A stretch of DNA of 64,000 nt from Shewanella nanhaiensis (GTDB lineage: Bacteria; Pseudomonadota; Gammaproteobacteria; Enterobacterales; Shewanellaceae). Positions 10,286 to 19,535 of this stretch are shown in pieces (positions within the stretch are counted from its first letter, which is position 1; every line of letters begins with the position of its first letter). Location of the stretch: contig NZ_JAHZST010000007.1 of assembly GCF_019457885.1 (NCBI RefSeq), forward strand, positions 222,189-286,188. The letters are read 5' to 3'. The notes under the pieces are model-generated. The model was not told where the DNA came from and searched no databases. It saw nothing but the letters and a program-made list of their open reading frames with translations. Position numbers and translations under genes: made by a program.

Positions 10286-10325
10286 GCTAAGTGTTAAATT
10301 CAAAATGATGAAGATAACACTTAGC
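10286..10325 (-). promoter_or_regulatory. Leader hairpin of the binding-protein/MCP/hex transcript
   Basis: GCTAAGTGTTA (10286-10296) pairs perfectly with TAACACTTAGC (10315-10325) across an 18-nt loop. It lies between the NagR operator and the first start codon. There is no T-run, so it is not an obvious terminator. It could stabilise the mRNA or bind a protein. Confidence 0.5.
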
Positions 10326-10469
10326 CAAGACTAGTTTCTGGGGAGAGACTATAGAAATATCAAACACAAACTGATGCTAAAAATAACTAGCAAATGTTTG
10401 CCAAAACATGAATAAGGAGACCTCTTCCTACATCATGCAGACCTTACAAACAGAGTGTCACACAAGCAG

Positions 10470-10485
10470 ATGACAACGCTGTCAT
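10470..10485. promoter_or_regulatory. NagR operator (leftward unit)
   Basis: The perfect palindrome ATGACAACGCTGTCAT lies 295 bp upstream of the binding-protein gene that begins the MCP/hex unit. Confidence 0.85.
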
Positions 10486-10624
10486 TTACAAACATACACA
10501 AGAGCAAACAGAATATCTACATTTTTTTGACATTCATTTAGAACTTTTTTTAGCCCATCCTGAAAAGCATTAATAAAGAGAAGCGAGCAGCACTTAGATA
10601 AAAACCAGAGTAAAACACCAAAAT

Positions 10625-10640
10625 ATGACAACGCTGTCAA
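10625..10640. promoter_or_regulatory. NagR operator (rightward unit)
   Basis: ATGACAACGCTGTCAA, with one outer base off the palindrome, lies 76 bp upstream of the TauE/SafE-like gene. With the site at 10470 it could support looping by a tetrameric LacI-type repressor. Confidence 0.82.
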
Positions 10641-10715
10641 TTATTGATAACATTCAAAAGCCCCCTTAATTCGGCTGAATAGGCACCAATAAAAAAACAA
10701 TAAAGAGAGCCTAAG

Positions 10716-11609
10716 ATGAACCTAAACAAAAACAAAAAGATAACGCTCATCTCAAGACCTCTATTCATCTTTATAGTGCTTGCTACCCTATGGTCTACAT
10801 GGCTATTGCAATTCTCCCATCCCCTTGAGCTATTCAGTGATTACCTTCGTTATCTATTCTTAGGCATAACGGGAGCCATTTTTGCAAACTCTACCGGTGC
10901 AGGTGGAGGTGTCATCTTTATCCCCATCTTTAACAGCCTCGACTTTACCAATGAGCAAAGTATATCGACATCATTTGCCATTCAATGCTTTGGTATGACA
11001 GCTGGAGCATTAACATGGTGGCTACACTTTGCTCATCAAAAACAAGCTCAACAAGGGCGTCTACTTGTTAAACTTCTTTTTGTCTGTATCCCACTTTCTG
11101 TCGCAGGGATATGGACTACTCATATTTTTGAGATACAAGCCCCCGGATCGCTGGAGCACAGTTTTAGTCTCTTCTCTATTGCTCTAGGCTTTGGGATTAT
11201 CTATAGCTGTTTTGCAGTTAAAAACAGTGACGCCAACCACACATTGAGCCGCTATGAAGTACTGCAACTCGGGCTTATTACCTATTTAGGTGGCATCATC
11301 ACAGCTTGGTTATCTGTGGGAGTTGGTGAGATTATTGTTATCTATCTGCTGCTCAAAAAGGTGACACCAAGTTTAGCTATCGCAGTTGGCGTCATCGTCA
11401 CCGCTTTCACTGTCTGGTCCGTTAGCCCTATACATTTATCAGATCAAAGTGATGCCTACTTTAAAGTGATCCTGTTTGCAGGACCCGGCGCCATTATGGG
11501 AGGCATTTTGGCAAAAAAGCTGGCTTTATATCTTCCAGTTAAGGGATTAAAAATATTTTTTGCTGGGTGGATTATTCTATCTGGCGTAACAATGCTAGTG
11601 GTGACATAA
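10716..11609 (+). CDS. TauE/SafE-family membrane permease in the nag regulon
   Basis: A 297-residue inner-membrane protein with about eight hydrophobic segments. Two glycine-rich repeats, GAIFANSTGAGGGVIFIPIF and TAWLSVGVGEIIVIYLLLKK, are the hallmark of the TauE/SafE (formerly DUF81) family. Family members export sulfite, sulfoacetate or other small anions. Here the gene is under a NagR palindrome and precedes sapC, so the physiological substrate may be a product of GlcNAc catabolism such as acetate. That is only inference. The start is ATG 10716 with AAGAGAG upstream. Confidence 0.78.
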   Translation: MNLNKNKKITLISRPLFIFIVLATLWSTWLLQFSHPLELFSDYLRYLFLGITGAIFANSTGAGGGVIFIPIFNSLDFTNEQSISTSFAIQCFGMTAGALTWWLHFAHQKQAQQGRLLVKLLFVCIPLSVAGIWTTHIFEIQAPGSLEHSFSLFSIALGFGIIYSCFAVKNSDANHTLSRYEVLQLGLITYLGGIITAWLSVGVGEIIVIYLLLKKVTPSLAIAVGVIVTAFTVWSVSPIHLSDQSDAYFKVILFAGPGAIMGGILAKKLALYLPVKGLKIFFAGWIILSGVTMLVVT

Positions 11610-11704
11610 GAGTTGAAATCAGATACAACATGACTAGGGTGATAGATTCATACCATTAAAAATTAAACAATAACAAATAAATAGTAAACAGAGGCAAAAT
11701 TAAA

Positions 11705-12424
11705 ATGACAAATATCTCTCCATTGAATTCATCAAAACACCTCAATACCTACATTAAAGAGTCTAAAGACTTTAGTCGCTTTGCTGCGCAGAGCTTGATC
11801 CCTGTCGTAGTGCAAGAATTTGCAGTACTAGCAACAGAATTTCCTATTGTCTTTGTAAAAAATGCAGAGAATGGTCAATTTACCCCTATCGCTATGATGG
11901 GAATTAAAAATAACGTCAACCTGTACTGCCAAACGAAAAACTGGGAAGCCTCAGTAACTCCAATAGGCTTTAGCAAGGCACCTTTATCTTTAATGCAAAC
12001 CTCTAAAGAGAGCGACGAGGTGATGGTCTTTATCGATGAAGATAGTAAGCTTGTCACCTCAGGTGAGGGAAATAAGCTTTTTGATGATTCCGGCGAGCAG
12101 ACTGAATACCTGAAAAAACGCTCTAATGCGCTATTGGATCTCGCTAGCTTTACTCAACAAACAGCCGCCATTACTCAATACTTTGCCGAGCTAAACCTAC
12201 TTGCTCCTAAGCAGCTGACAGTCAAACTCAACAGCGATAGCCCAGAGGTCAATATTGATGGTGTGTATATCATCGATGAACAAATCTTGAATGAGCTTAA
12301 CGATGAAGCGTTTCTCACATTGAAGAGTAAAGGCTTGATGCCGCTAATATATGCTCACCTAACCTCACTGCACCAGATAGGTAGATTGATCACTAAACAA
12401 AATGAACTGGATAAAACAGCTTAA
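11705..12424 (+). CDS. SapC-family protein
   Basis: A 239-residue protein with no signal peptide or membrane segment. The segments FAAQSLIPVVVQEFAVLATEFPIVFVKN and FTPIAMMGI, followed by ...LYCQTKNWEASVTPIGFSKAPL, are typical of the SapC family (first named in the Campylobacter S-layer locus). In marine and plant-associated proteobacteria such genes cluster with TonB-dependent receptors and tryptophan-halogenase-like flavoproteins in sugar-uptake loci, and both occur next door here. Biochemical function is unknown. It lies 95 bp after the permease gene and is probably in the same NagR-controlled unit. Confidence 0.8.
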   Translation: MTNISPLNSSKHLNTYIKESKDFSRFAAQSLIPVVVQEFAVLATEFPIVFVKNAENGQFTPIAMMGIKNNVNLYCQTKNWEASVTPIGFSKAPLSLMQTSKESDEVMVFIDEDSKLVTSGEGNKLFDDSGEQTEYLKKRSNALLDLASFTQQTAAITQYFAELNLLAPKQLTVKLNSDSPEVNIDGVYIIDEQILNELNDEAFLTLKSKGLMPLIYAHLTSLHQIGRLITKQNELDKTA

Positions 12425-12460
12425 TAATATTACCGGATCTAAATTCTATATAAAGACATA

Positions 12461-12489
12461 TTGAAAGAGAGCTGCAAGCTCTCTTTCAA
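12461..12489. terminator. Palindrome between convergent sapC and halogenase-like gene
   Basis: TTGAAAGAGAGCT (12461-12473) and its exact complement (12477-12489) enclose a 3-nt loop. It sits between two convergent stop codons and probably terminates both transcripts. Confidence 0.75.
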
Positions 12490-12498
12490 TAAACATTA

Positions 12499-14025
12499 CT
12501 AGATGGATTGAAGACCATACAGCTTAATTTTTTCAAGTAGATCTCTATGCTCGGGAAGCTCACCAATAAGCTGTAAAGCAACTTGATCCAGTTGATGACT
12601 CTGTTTAATTGCTAGGCTCATCTGCTTCTCTGTAAGGGCGTCAGCTTGAGTTTGATACTTCATGCCATAAAGGACATAGAGGTAGTTTTCCAGATCGAAA
12701 ACCTCAAACTTACTAAAGAAGTCTTCTCTATTTGGTATATGAGTCTGCCAAAGAGATAGCTTTCTCGCTAGCTCATCGGGAATAGTACTTGGATCCCTGT
12801 TATCTACCCAAAACTGGGAATCACTTCTATCTGATAGGCAGTAATGTAGCTTAATAAACTCCACCACTCTCTCCCATGCATATTCCATCACTTGATTAAA
12901 TTGAGTTTGAATACTCGCCATTTGCACAACGGATTTCGGCAGCCGATTAGCAATATAACTAGCAGCAAAGTCGGTAAGTAAAATAGATGTGGCCTCTAAA
13001 GGCTCTAAGAAACCTTGTGCTAATCCAAGACAGATACAGTTTTGATGCCAAAACTTCTCTCGGTAGCCGACTTTCATCGGTAGAAAACGGTAATTTAAAC
13101 CTGATAAGCCTCCTCCCAAGTATTTATCAAGCTTTTTGATGGCAGTTTCATCATCCATATACTTAGTAGAATAAACAAACCCCACTCCCCGCCGATTAGA
13201 TAACGCAATATCCCAGATCCAGCCAGCTTGATGAGCAGTAGCGAGTGTAAATGGTGGAATAGGCTCATTACTCTCAGTAGGCACCTGTACAGTTAATGCC
13301 CTGTCCACTAAAAGCTGCTTTGACTTATCAACAAATGGCACCTTAAGTGCTTTGTTAATAATTAGCGCTTCAAAGCCAGTACAATCTATGTAGAGGTCAA
13401 ATTTCAACTCCCCTTGTGTATCTGTAACCAGTGAATGAACCGCGCCAGTGTCATCAAGTTTTACTTCTCTAACATTAGCTAATATATGCTCAACGCTAAA
13501 CTTGTCACGAGCATTTTTTGCCAATAGTTTTGCAAATTTTGCCGCGTTTAAGTGATAAGCATATCCAAGCGAACCAACATACTCAGGTGTTGTTATCTTC
13601 TTAGGGGCCTTAAAGGCTTCACAAACACGAAACTGGGGGGAAACTATATTTGCGTAATCTTCGACCTCCCTATTAAGCCAGAAAGGAGTTAAATCATCAC
13701 CCATAGGAGATGGCATATCAAACAGATGATGGAAGAAATTATTTTTGCCATGAATATCACTATCTAGCCAATTAGAAAACTTTATTGACTGCTTAAATGT
13801 TACATCGCACTGTGTAATAAACTCAGTTTCACTGATGCCAAAGCTTTGTAATGATTTTCTAATTGCTGGAACCGTACCTTCTCCAACGCCAATAGTGGGG
13901 ATATCAGGGGACTCAATCAAGGTGACAGTGACATCATTAGTGTTAAACAAAGTTTTACCAAGGTGATTTGCCGCTAACCAGCCAGCTGTTCCACCTCCAA
14001 CAATCACAACTTTCTTAATATCCAT
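12499..14025 (-). CDS. Tryptophan-halogenase-like flavoprotein
   Basis: A 508-residue FAD-dependent protein of the tryptophan 7-halogenase family. The dinucleotide-binding motif VGGGTAGW is at residues 9-16. Lys78 in VTFKQSIKF aligns with the lysine that carries the hypohalous intermediate in PrnA/RebH, and the Glu of FLEPLEATS is kept. The diagnostic WxWxIP motif is altered to Trp269-Ile-Trp271-Asp-Ile-Ala274, losing the proline. It lies downstream of the TonB-dependent receptor with a terminator-like hairpin between. Such TBDR-linked homologues occur in many carbohydrate loci and their substrate is unknown. I see no secondary-metabolite genes, so halogenation of a free metabolite is not implied. 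Confidence 0.85.
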   Translation of the reverse strand: MDIKKVVIVGGGTAGWLAANHLGKTLFNTNDVTVTLIESPDIPTIGVGEGTVPAIRKSLQSFGISETEFITQCDVTFKQSIKFSNWLDSDIHGKNNFFHHLFDMPSPMGDDLTPFWLNREVEDYANIVSPQFRVCEAFKAPKKITTPEYVGSLGYAYHLNAAKFAKLLAKNARDKFSVEHILANVREVKLDDTGAVHSLVTDTQGELKFDLYIDCTGFEALIINKALKVPFVDKSKQLLVDRALTVQVPTESNEPIPPFTLATAHQAGWIWDIALSNRRGVGFVYSTKYMDDETAIKKLDKYLGGGLSGLNYRFLPMKVGYREKFWHQNCICLGLAQGFLEPLEATSILLTDFAASYIANRLPKSVVQMASIQTQFNQVMEYAWERVVEFIKLHYCLSDRSDSQFWVDNRDPSTIPDELARKLSLWQTHIPNREDFFSKFEVFDLENYLYVLYGMKYQTQADALTEKQMSLAIKQSHQLDQVALQLIGELPEHRDLLEKIKLYGLQSI

Positions 14026-14089
14026 ACTTAGCCCTTTAGATTAACGACCAATACCAAGCGATATAACTAATTATCACAACTCATGTTAA

Positions 14090-14114
14090 TAAAAAGCCCA
14101 GCAATCGCTGGGCT
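14090..14114 (-). terminator. Terminator after the TonB-dependent receptor gene
   Basis: AGCCCAGC and GCTGGGCT form an 8-bp stem with loop AATC, followed on the minus strand by a T-run (A-run 14090-14095). It lies between the receptor stop and the halogenase-like gene, so the latter probably depends on read-through or has its own promoter. Confidence 0.75.
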
Positions 14115-14142
14115 TTCGTCTATACACTAGAGTATTTAATTA

Positions 14143-16764
14143 TTAGAAGCGTAAAGCTACACCAATTTTGTAACGAGCTTCACCTTCGAAGCTCCATACT
14201 GGGTAATCAGCCTTGAACTCAGGGATAACTTCTGCATCAAGTGGTGCAACACCAATTTGAATACTGTCTTCCTCTGTTAAGTTAACCGCTTCAAACGTAA
14301 TGTCCATCCAGTCGGTTACGCTGTAACCAGCACTTAAGTCGAGTGTGCCATAATCCTGGTGCTGACGGTTACCGTAAAAACCTGGTAGTTCACGCATCAT
14401 GTACTCACTACGCCAGTTATAAGCAAGACGTGCCGTAAAGCTATCATTCTCGTAATAACCAACTAAGTTAACCGTATGCTCTGAAGAGTCTGAGAATACC
14501 CCCACTTGATCTGGGTAGTTTTCAGAAGGAGAACCTGCATCTGCGTAAGTGTAGTTAGCCGCATAACCAAAGCCACTATCGAATGAGTCCTGTACCTGAA
14601 GCTCGATACCTTCGATTCGACCACCGTTAGCATTATACTTCTCACTCACAGTCCAGCAATCATATACTCCGTCACCACAAGCACTTCCACCAGCAGCAAT
14701 TAAATCATTATCTTCAATGCCAATCTGTTGATTCAGCTTCTGTCGAGTTGAGATAAATGAGCTTACATCTTTAATGAAGTAAGTTACTGCAGCAAGACCT
14801 TCACCACCAAAGTACCACTCTAAGCTCACATCAGCCTGCGTTGCCTTAAATGGATCAAGCGCTACTGAGCCACGGTTTAATTTTTCATTACCAGGAGTAC
14901 CATCATTTAAACCTGGTAAAGTTGATGTAGCAAATAGCTCAGAATAGTTAGGGCGAGAGATAACCTGCGCCGCAGATGTACGTAGGATAAGATCTGGGGC
15001 TAAATCAAAAGCGACGTTAATGCTTGGCAAAACATCACTGTAACTTGCAGTATCGGTGCTTAGAGTATCAGCAAATTGTCCCGTATCACTTAGCGCATAG
15101 TAATCAGACTCTATGTCTGTTGACACAAAACGAAGACCGAAATTACCCCGTACACCTTCAGCTTCAAAATTAGCCATAGCGTAAAGTGCTAAATTTTTCT
15201 CATTTAAAGTACCGTAACCAGACTTGTCACGAGTAAAGCCATCAATTGCAGCATTTGCATCGGAAATCATCGCATCAAAGTTAGGCTTTGGCAGAGTAAA
15301 ACCAGCACCAGCAGACATAGTACCGCTGTAGTAATATGAAGCATCACGAGAAGCAATATCACCAACGTTAGCAATATCAGTCTCTTGTGTCACATCATGA
15401 TCTGCATAACGTACGCCTGTTTTAAAGGCCGTTATTGCGCCTAACTCAACGGGGATAGTAACATCGAATTGTGCATAGGTTTCTTCATCTGTATTTGGTT
15501 GCTTCTTGAGCGCCCAACCTGCAGAAGCTAATTCACCATTGAAGTCACTTGAATCAAAAGATTTATTGGCAATATCAATAGCAATCACTTCACCAGTCGC
15601 ATCATAGCGGCCAGCAAAATCGCTAGACTGACCAATAGAGTTACCGTAGTTAGAAGTGAGGCTAGTACCGCCTTCCGCAGAAGTATTACCAATACGACCT
15701 TCTAGAGTAAAATTATCAGCTTCATAATTAAAATCAAAATCAAAAGTATCTGACTTCATCTCAGCTTTACGAGCCCAAGTTTGAGCCCAAGCAAAAGCAT
15801 CGACGCCAGAGTGAGTGATATCAGTACATACGCCTGCTGCATTGGTCTGATTACAAGTCGATTGACCTTGTTGAGTCGGGAACAAGAAAATAGACGTGTT
15901 AGCATTATCAGCTTTCAAATCTAAACTCGTTACCGTCAAACCAAACTCTAAACTATCTGTTGGGCGATACTGAGCGGCAACATTGATTGCAGTTCTTTCA
16001 CGATCTTGCTGGAAAGTTGTCGGAACGATTTCCCCCCAACCAAGAAGCGTCTCGATACCATTACGCTGATAAGTTGTTTGAGAGCCTGCTGCTGAAACTA
16101 ATACACCAAAGTTCTCGCTCTCATTTTTCCAGCTATAAAGACCAGATAAAGCGGGGTCAGTTTCTTCAGAAACCGTACCGTAGTCACCCTTTGCACTTAA
16201 AAATACTGTATTAGCGTCTAGATCGAGTGGTTTACGAGTCTTAACGATAACCGTACCACCAATACCACCTTCAGTTATGTCTGCTTGTGATGACTTATAA
16301 ACTTCAATTCCGCTAACCATCTCTGGCGGTAGCAATGAATAGTTGAAGCTACGGTCGATTGCTTGCTGGTCAAACCAACCAGTTGAAGCTACAGAGTGAC
16401 CATTCAAAAGAGTTCGAGTTAATTGTGAAGAAGCACCACGAATAGATACTTGCTGACCTTGGCCAAACTGACGAGATACACTCACACCCGGAATACGTGC
16501 AAGGGACTCACCTACATCTCCGTCAGGAAACTTACCAATATCTTCAGCAGATACTGCATCAACAACTGAATCTGAGAAACGCTTAGCGTTTACAGATGCT
16601 TTCATTGAAGCACGCATTCCACGCACTTCAATCTTCTCAATATTTTCATCCGCTGTAGGTGCAGAGTCTGCTTCAGCTGCGACAGCAGACATAGAGACTG
16701 CTGTACCTAGCATTAAAGCGATGTTTGTCGCTAATATACTTTTCTTAAAATTAGATGTTCGCAT
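14143..16764 (-). CDS. TonB-dependent outer-membrane receptor, probably for chito-oligosaccharides
   Basis: An 873-residue outer-membrane protein. It has a signal peptide ending SMSAVAA, a TonB-box-like IEKIEVRGMRAS near residue 42, and a plug domain (SVVDAVSAEDIGKFPDGDVGESLARIPGVS... GGIGGTVIVKTRKPL). A long beta-barrel ends in the typical terminal Phe (YKIGVALRF). The FPDGDVGESLARIPGVSVSR signature belongs to the large carbohydrate-specific TBDR group of marine proteobacteria. A NagR palindrome lies 64 bp upstream. Chito-oligosaccharide or chitobiose uptake is inferred from this regulation and from the neighbouring hex. Confidence 0.9.
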   Translation of the reverse strand: MRTSNFKKSILATNIALMLGTAVSMSAVAAEADSAPTADENIEKIEVRGMRASMKASVNAKRFSDSVVDAVSAEDIGKFPDGDVGESLARIPGVSVSRQFGQGQQVSIRGASSQLTRTLLNGHSVASTGWFDQQAIDRSFNYSLLPPEMVSGIEVYKSSQADITEGGIGGTVIVKTRKPLDLDANTVFLSAKGDYGTVSEETDPALSGLYSWKNESENFGVLVSAAGSQTTYQRNGIETLLGWGEIVPTTFQQDRERTAINVAAQYRPTDSLEFGLTVTSLDLKADNANTSIFLFPTQQGQSTCNQTNAAGVCTDITHSGVDAFAWAQTWARKAEMKSDTFDFDFNYEADNFTLEGRIGNTSAEGGTSLTSNYGNSIGQSSDFAGRYDATGEVIAIDIANKSFDSSDFNGELASAGWALKKQPNTDEETYAQFDVTIPVELGAITAFKTGVRYADHDVTQETDIANVGDIASRDASYYYSGTMSAGAGFTLPKPNFDAMISDANAAIDGFTRDKSGYGTLNEKNLALYAMANFEAEGVRGNFGLRFVSTDIESDYYALSDTGQFADTLSTDTASYSDVLPSINVAFDLAPDLILRTSAAQVISRPNYSELFATSTLPGLNDGTPGNEKLNRGSVALDPFKATQADVSLEWYFGGEGLAAVTYFIKDVSSFISTRQKLNQQIGIEDNDLIAAGGSACGDGVYDCWTVSEKYNANGGRIEGIELQVQDSFDSGFGYAANYTYADAGSPSENYPDQVGVFSDSSEHTVNLVGYYENDSFTARLAYNWRSEYMMRELPGFYGNRQHQDYGTLDLSAGYSVTDWMDITFEAVNLTEEDSIQIGVAPLDAEVIPEFKADYPVWSFEGEARYKIGVALRF

Positions 16765-17201
16765 CTCGTTTCCCTTCCATAACTTTATTTTATTTTTTTT
16801 TAGTATCCATAACCATTCCCTAATGGAATGACAACGCTGTCATGTTCAGAGCAAACATTACACAATTATTAACCCGCACGCTACAAGAAAATAACCGAGG
16901 AAGCCTTTTTTAAGTTTATTTGCACAATTTTCTTACACCAGTATTGTTTTAATCGGAAGTTGTAAACTGAGTGTTAACATAGTCTCTAGCCAAACAGTAA
17001 GAGAAAATAACTTAGATGAATTGTATATAAGAGACTTAAAAATTAAATTTGTCGTTTGCTAATTAGAGTAAAAATTCGCACTATAGTCGTAACAAATTGA
17101 AAAACTCTTCTTCGTAAAGCTAAAAAAGCAAGCATATAAATGGCTATTTCACATGCTTAGTTTTATGCGTAATGCATTGATATTAAAGAGTGTTAAACAG
17201 A
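16765..17201. other. Divergent region between the TonB receptor gene and nagR
   Basis: This 437-bp A/T-rich stretch carries one NagR palindrome (16828-16843) close to the receptor gene. No operator is visible near the nagR start, so strong autoregulation of nagR is not evident. No other element was recognised. Confidence 0.7.
16828..16843. promoter_or_regulatory. NagR operator upstream of the TonB receptor gene
   Basis: The perfect palindrome ATGACAACGCTGTCAT lies 64 bp upstream of the receptor start codon, a position compatible with overlap of the promoter. Confidence 0.87.
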
Positions 17202-18224
17202 ATGAAAGTAACTATAAACGACGTTGCCAAGTATGCTGGCGTCTCAATAAAGACAGTCTCTAGAGTCACGAATAATGAGCCTTCGGTTAAACAAGCGACC
17301 GTAGATAAAGTCAATGAAGCGATAAAAGCACTCGATTACCAACCTAACCTTGCGGCTCGAAATTTGGCAGGTACCAAGTCTTACGTGATCGGTTTTATAT
17401 ATGATAACCCAAATGCTTATTACGTTATCGATATGCAAAACGGTATTCTCTCTTCTTGTAAAGATATGGGCTACGAGCTACTGATCCACCCATGTAATGC
17501 CAAATCTGACACCATTTGTGACGAGCTCACGACCATGGTAAAGCATGCCAGACTAGCGGGGTTAGTGCTCACCCCACCTCTGTCTGAAGACCCTAAAGTA
17601 TTAAAAGCATTGGATGAGATAGAGGCAAATTATGTTCGGATTATTGCCGGAGATAAGATCAAAGAGGATACTGGATTAGCGGTACTCGTCAATGACAAAC
17701 ATGGCGCAGTGTCAATCACTCAGCACCTTATCGATCTGGGTCATAAGAAAATTGCATTTCTTAGTGGAGATCAACATCATGAGTCAACAAAAGAGCGTTT
17801 GACTGGTTTTACTCAGGCGATGAAGAGCAACAAGCTTGACGTGGATGAGAACGATATCATTGCAGGCCAATACTCCTTTGAATCAGGCGTTGAAGGCGCA
17901 AAAGAGCTATTACACAGAGATAAAATGGATAGACCAACCGCGATAGTCGCCTGTAACGATGAAATAGCGGCAGGGGCACTTTTTGCCGCTCGCCTTGAGG
18001 GAGTGGAGATACCAAATCAGCTCTCAATTGTCGGTTTTGAGGATAGCCCATTCTCCAGACAGACTTGGCCAAAACTCACAACGGTACATCAGCCAAATCA
18101 AAAAATAGCCCAAATAGCGACTGAGTTATTGATAGCTAAAAGACGCTCAATAAGTGCTGAACAAGCTAAAATATTCATTCCTGAACCAGTTATTAGAGAC
18201 TCCAGCTCAGAAGCCTCAAGTTAG
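17202..18224 (+). CDS. nagR: LacI-family repressor NagR
   Basis: A 340-residue transcription factor. Its helix-turn-helix is at the very N-terminus (TINDVAKYAGVSIKTVSRVTNN), followed by the hinge helix PNLAARNLAG that inserts in the minor groove. A periplasmic-binding-protein-like effector domain ends with the typical PLSIVGFEDSPF-like segment (QLSIVGFEDSPFSRQTWPKLTTVHQP). The start is ATG 17202, with AAAGAG 12 nt upstream. A GTG at 17190 would give a less typical N-terminus. LacI proteins bind palindromes with central CG, which the five 16-bp sites in this window provide. GlcNAc or its 6-phosphate is the likely inducer by family precedent in Shewanella. Confidence 0.92.
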   Translation: MKVTINDVAKYAGVSIKTVSRVTNNEPSVKQATVDKVNEAIKALDYQPNLAARNLAGTKSYVIGFIYDNPNAYYVIDMQNGILSSCKDMGYELLIHPCNAKSDTICDELTTMVKHARLAGLVLTPPLSEDPKVLKALDEIEANYVRIIAGDKIKEDTGLAVLVNDKHGAVSITQHLIDLGHKKIAFLSGDQHHESTKERLTGFTQAMKSNKLDVDENDIIAGQYSFESGVEGAKELLHRDKMDRPTAIVACNDEIAAGALFAARLEGVEIPNQLSIVGFEDSPFSRQTWPKLTTVHQPNQKIAQIATELLIAKRRSISAEQAKIFIPEPVIRDSSSEASS

Positions 18225-18250
18225 TAGCTCTTCTTTGTAAACTGGAACGA

Positions 18251-18279
18251 AAAATGCCGCAATAGGTTTGCGGCATTTT
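18251..18279. terminator. Bidirectional terminator between nagR and glnB
   Basis: AAAATGCCGCAA (18251-18262) pairs with TTGCGGCATTTT (18268-18279), flanked by A and T tracts on both sides. It lies between convergent genes. Confidence 0.85.
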
Positions 18280-18305
18280 CATATAAGAAACTCTTTTAAA
18301 AAGAA

Positions 18306-18653
<348 letters not shown>

Positions 18654-18887
18654 CTAGTCACTTGCTTAAATGGATAAAAATCATCAATGTTTAAGCTTAT
18701 CATGTGTATCTCTTTTCCCCAAAGGCAAATATCATTTTCCTATTACAGGGTTATTCCACTTTGCAAACAGTATCAAAAACTCATTAGCATAATTATTAGT
18801 CTATAATTGTCAAAAATTCACCTTAAAAATATTTTCAAAATACACTGAATTACTGGATGTAAATCAGTTAATCATCAAGGATGAAAT

Positions 18888-19397
18888 ATGAAGACACAAC
18901 TAGGTTTTACTTTAGTGGAGTGTATCTCTACCTTAGCCATATCCACCATTCTCATCTCTGTCGGCGTACCACAATTCAACTCTCTGTATGAATATTTTCG
19001 CTCTGATACCTCTATACGCCGAATACAGCAATCTCTTCAACTCGCCAGAAACTATGCGATTAACTACTCAATAAGAGTAACTGTCTGCCCTATAGAGGAG
19101 GGGCGATGTTCAAAAGATTGGAAAATTGGATTAACAGCTTTTACCGATCTAGGTGAGAAAAATCTACTCGATGGAGATGACAGGGTAATATTTAAAACAA
19201 ATCCTTTCAATTCAAGGGATTTTATAACATACAACCGTTCAGCAATTCGGTTCCAGCCAACAGGCTTAGCATCAGGAACAAACGGAACCCTAAGATATTG
19301 TCCCTCTAGAATCGATAGTGAACACTCCTCAGCCTTGATAGTAAACCAAGCAGGGCGCGTAAGGTTTTCAAAACAGAAGGTAATAACCTGCGATTAG
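18888..19397 (+). CDS. FimT/GspH-type minor pseudopilin, first of two tandem copies
   Basis: A 169-residue prepilin. The leader MKTQLG is cleaved before FTLVE, with the Glu at +5 of the mature protein, followed by a hydrophobic helix (LAISTILISVGVPQF). A GspH/FimT beta-domain follows, with paired cysteines (CPIEEGRC, RYCPS, terminal ITCD). Start ATG 18888 with AAGGATGAAAT upstream. A close paralogue follows 138 bp downstream. Type IV pilus assembly is the likely process, since the pilVWXY1E operon converges on these genes. Confidence 0.85.
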   Translation: MKTQLGFTLVECISTLAISTILISVGVPQFNSLYEYFRSDTSIRRIQQSLQLARNYAINYSIRVTVCPIEEGRCSKDWKIGLTAFTDLGEKNLLDGDDRVIFKTNPFNSRDFITYNRSAIRFQPTGLASGTNGTLRYCPSRIDSEHSSALIVNQAGRVRFSKQKVITCD

Positions 19398-19535
19398 AGA
19401 ATTAAAAAACACTATCTTATTTGTGCCAAAAAAGCCTTAAATGCCAATATATTGGCTCATTTTTTTATCATTAAGGTGCAGATAAAACATACATTTTCAC
19501 TTATACTGTAGTAAGTAGATGTGAGGATTTATGCA

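Larger units (their letters stand above)
10176..10715. other. Divergent control region between the chemoreceptor/hex unit and the permease/SapC unit
   Basis: This 540-bp stretch has no gene. It contains two NagR palindromes (10470 and 10625) centred 155 bp apart, one for each divergent unit, and a hairpin at 10286-10325 in the leader of the leftward transcript. The leftward 5' leader would be close to 300 nt if transcription starts near the operator. Confidence 0.75.

Noticed and set aside
12499..16764. Secondary-metabolite gene cluster suggested by the halogenase-like gene
   Set aside because: No PKS, NRPS or tailoring genes are near. The context is a sugar-uptake regulon with a TonB receptor and SapC.
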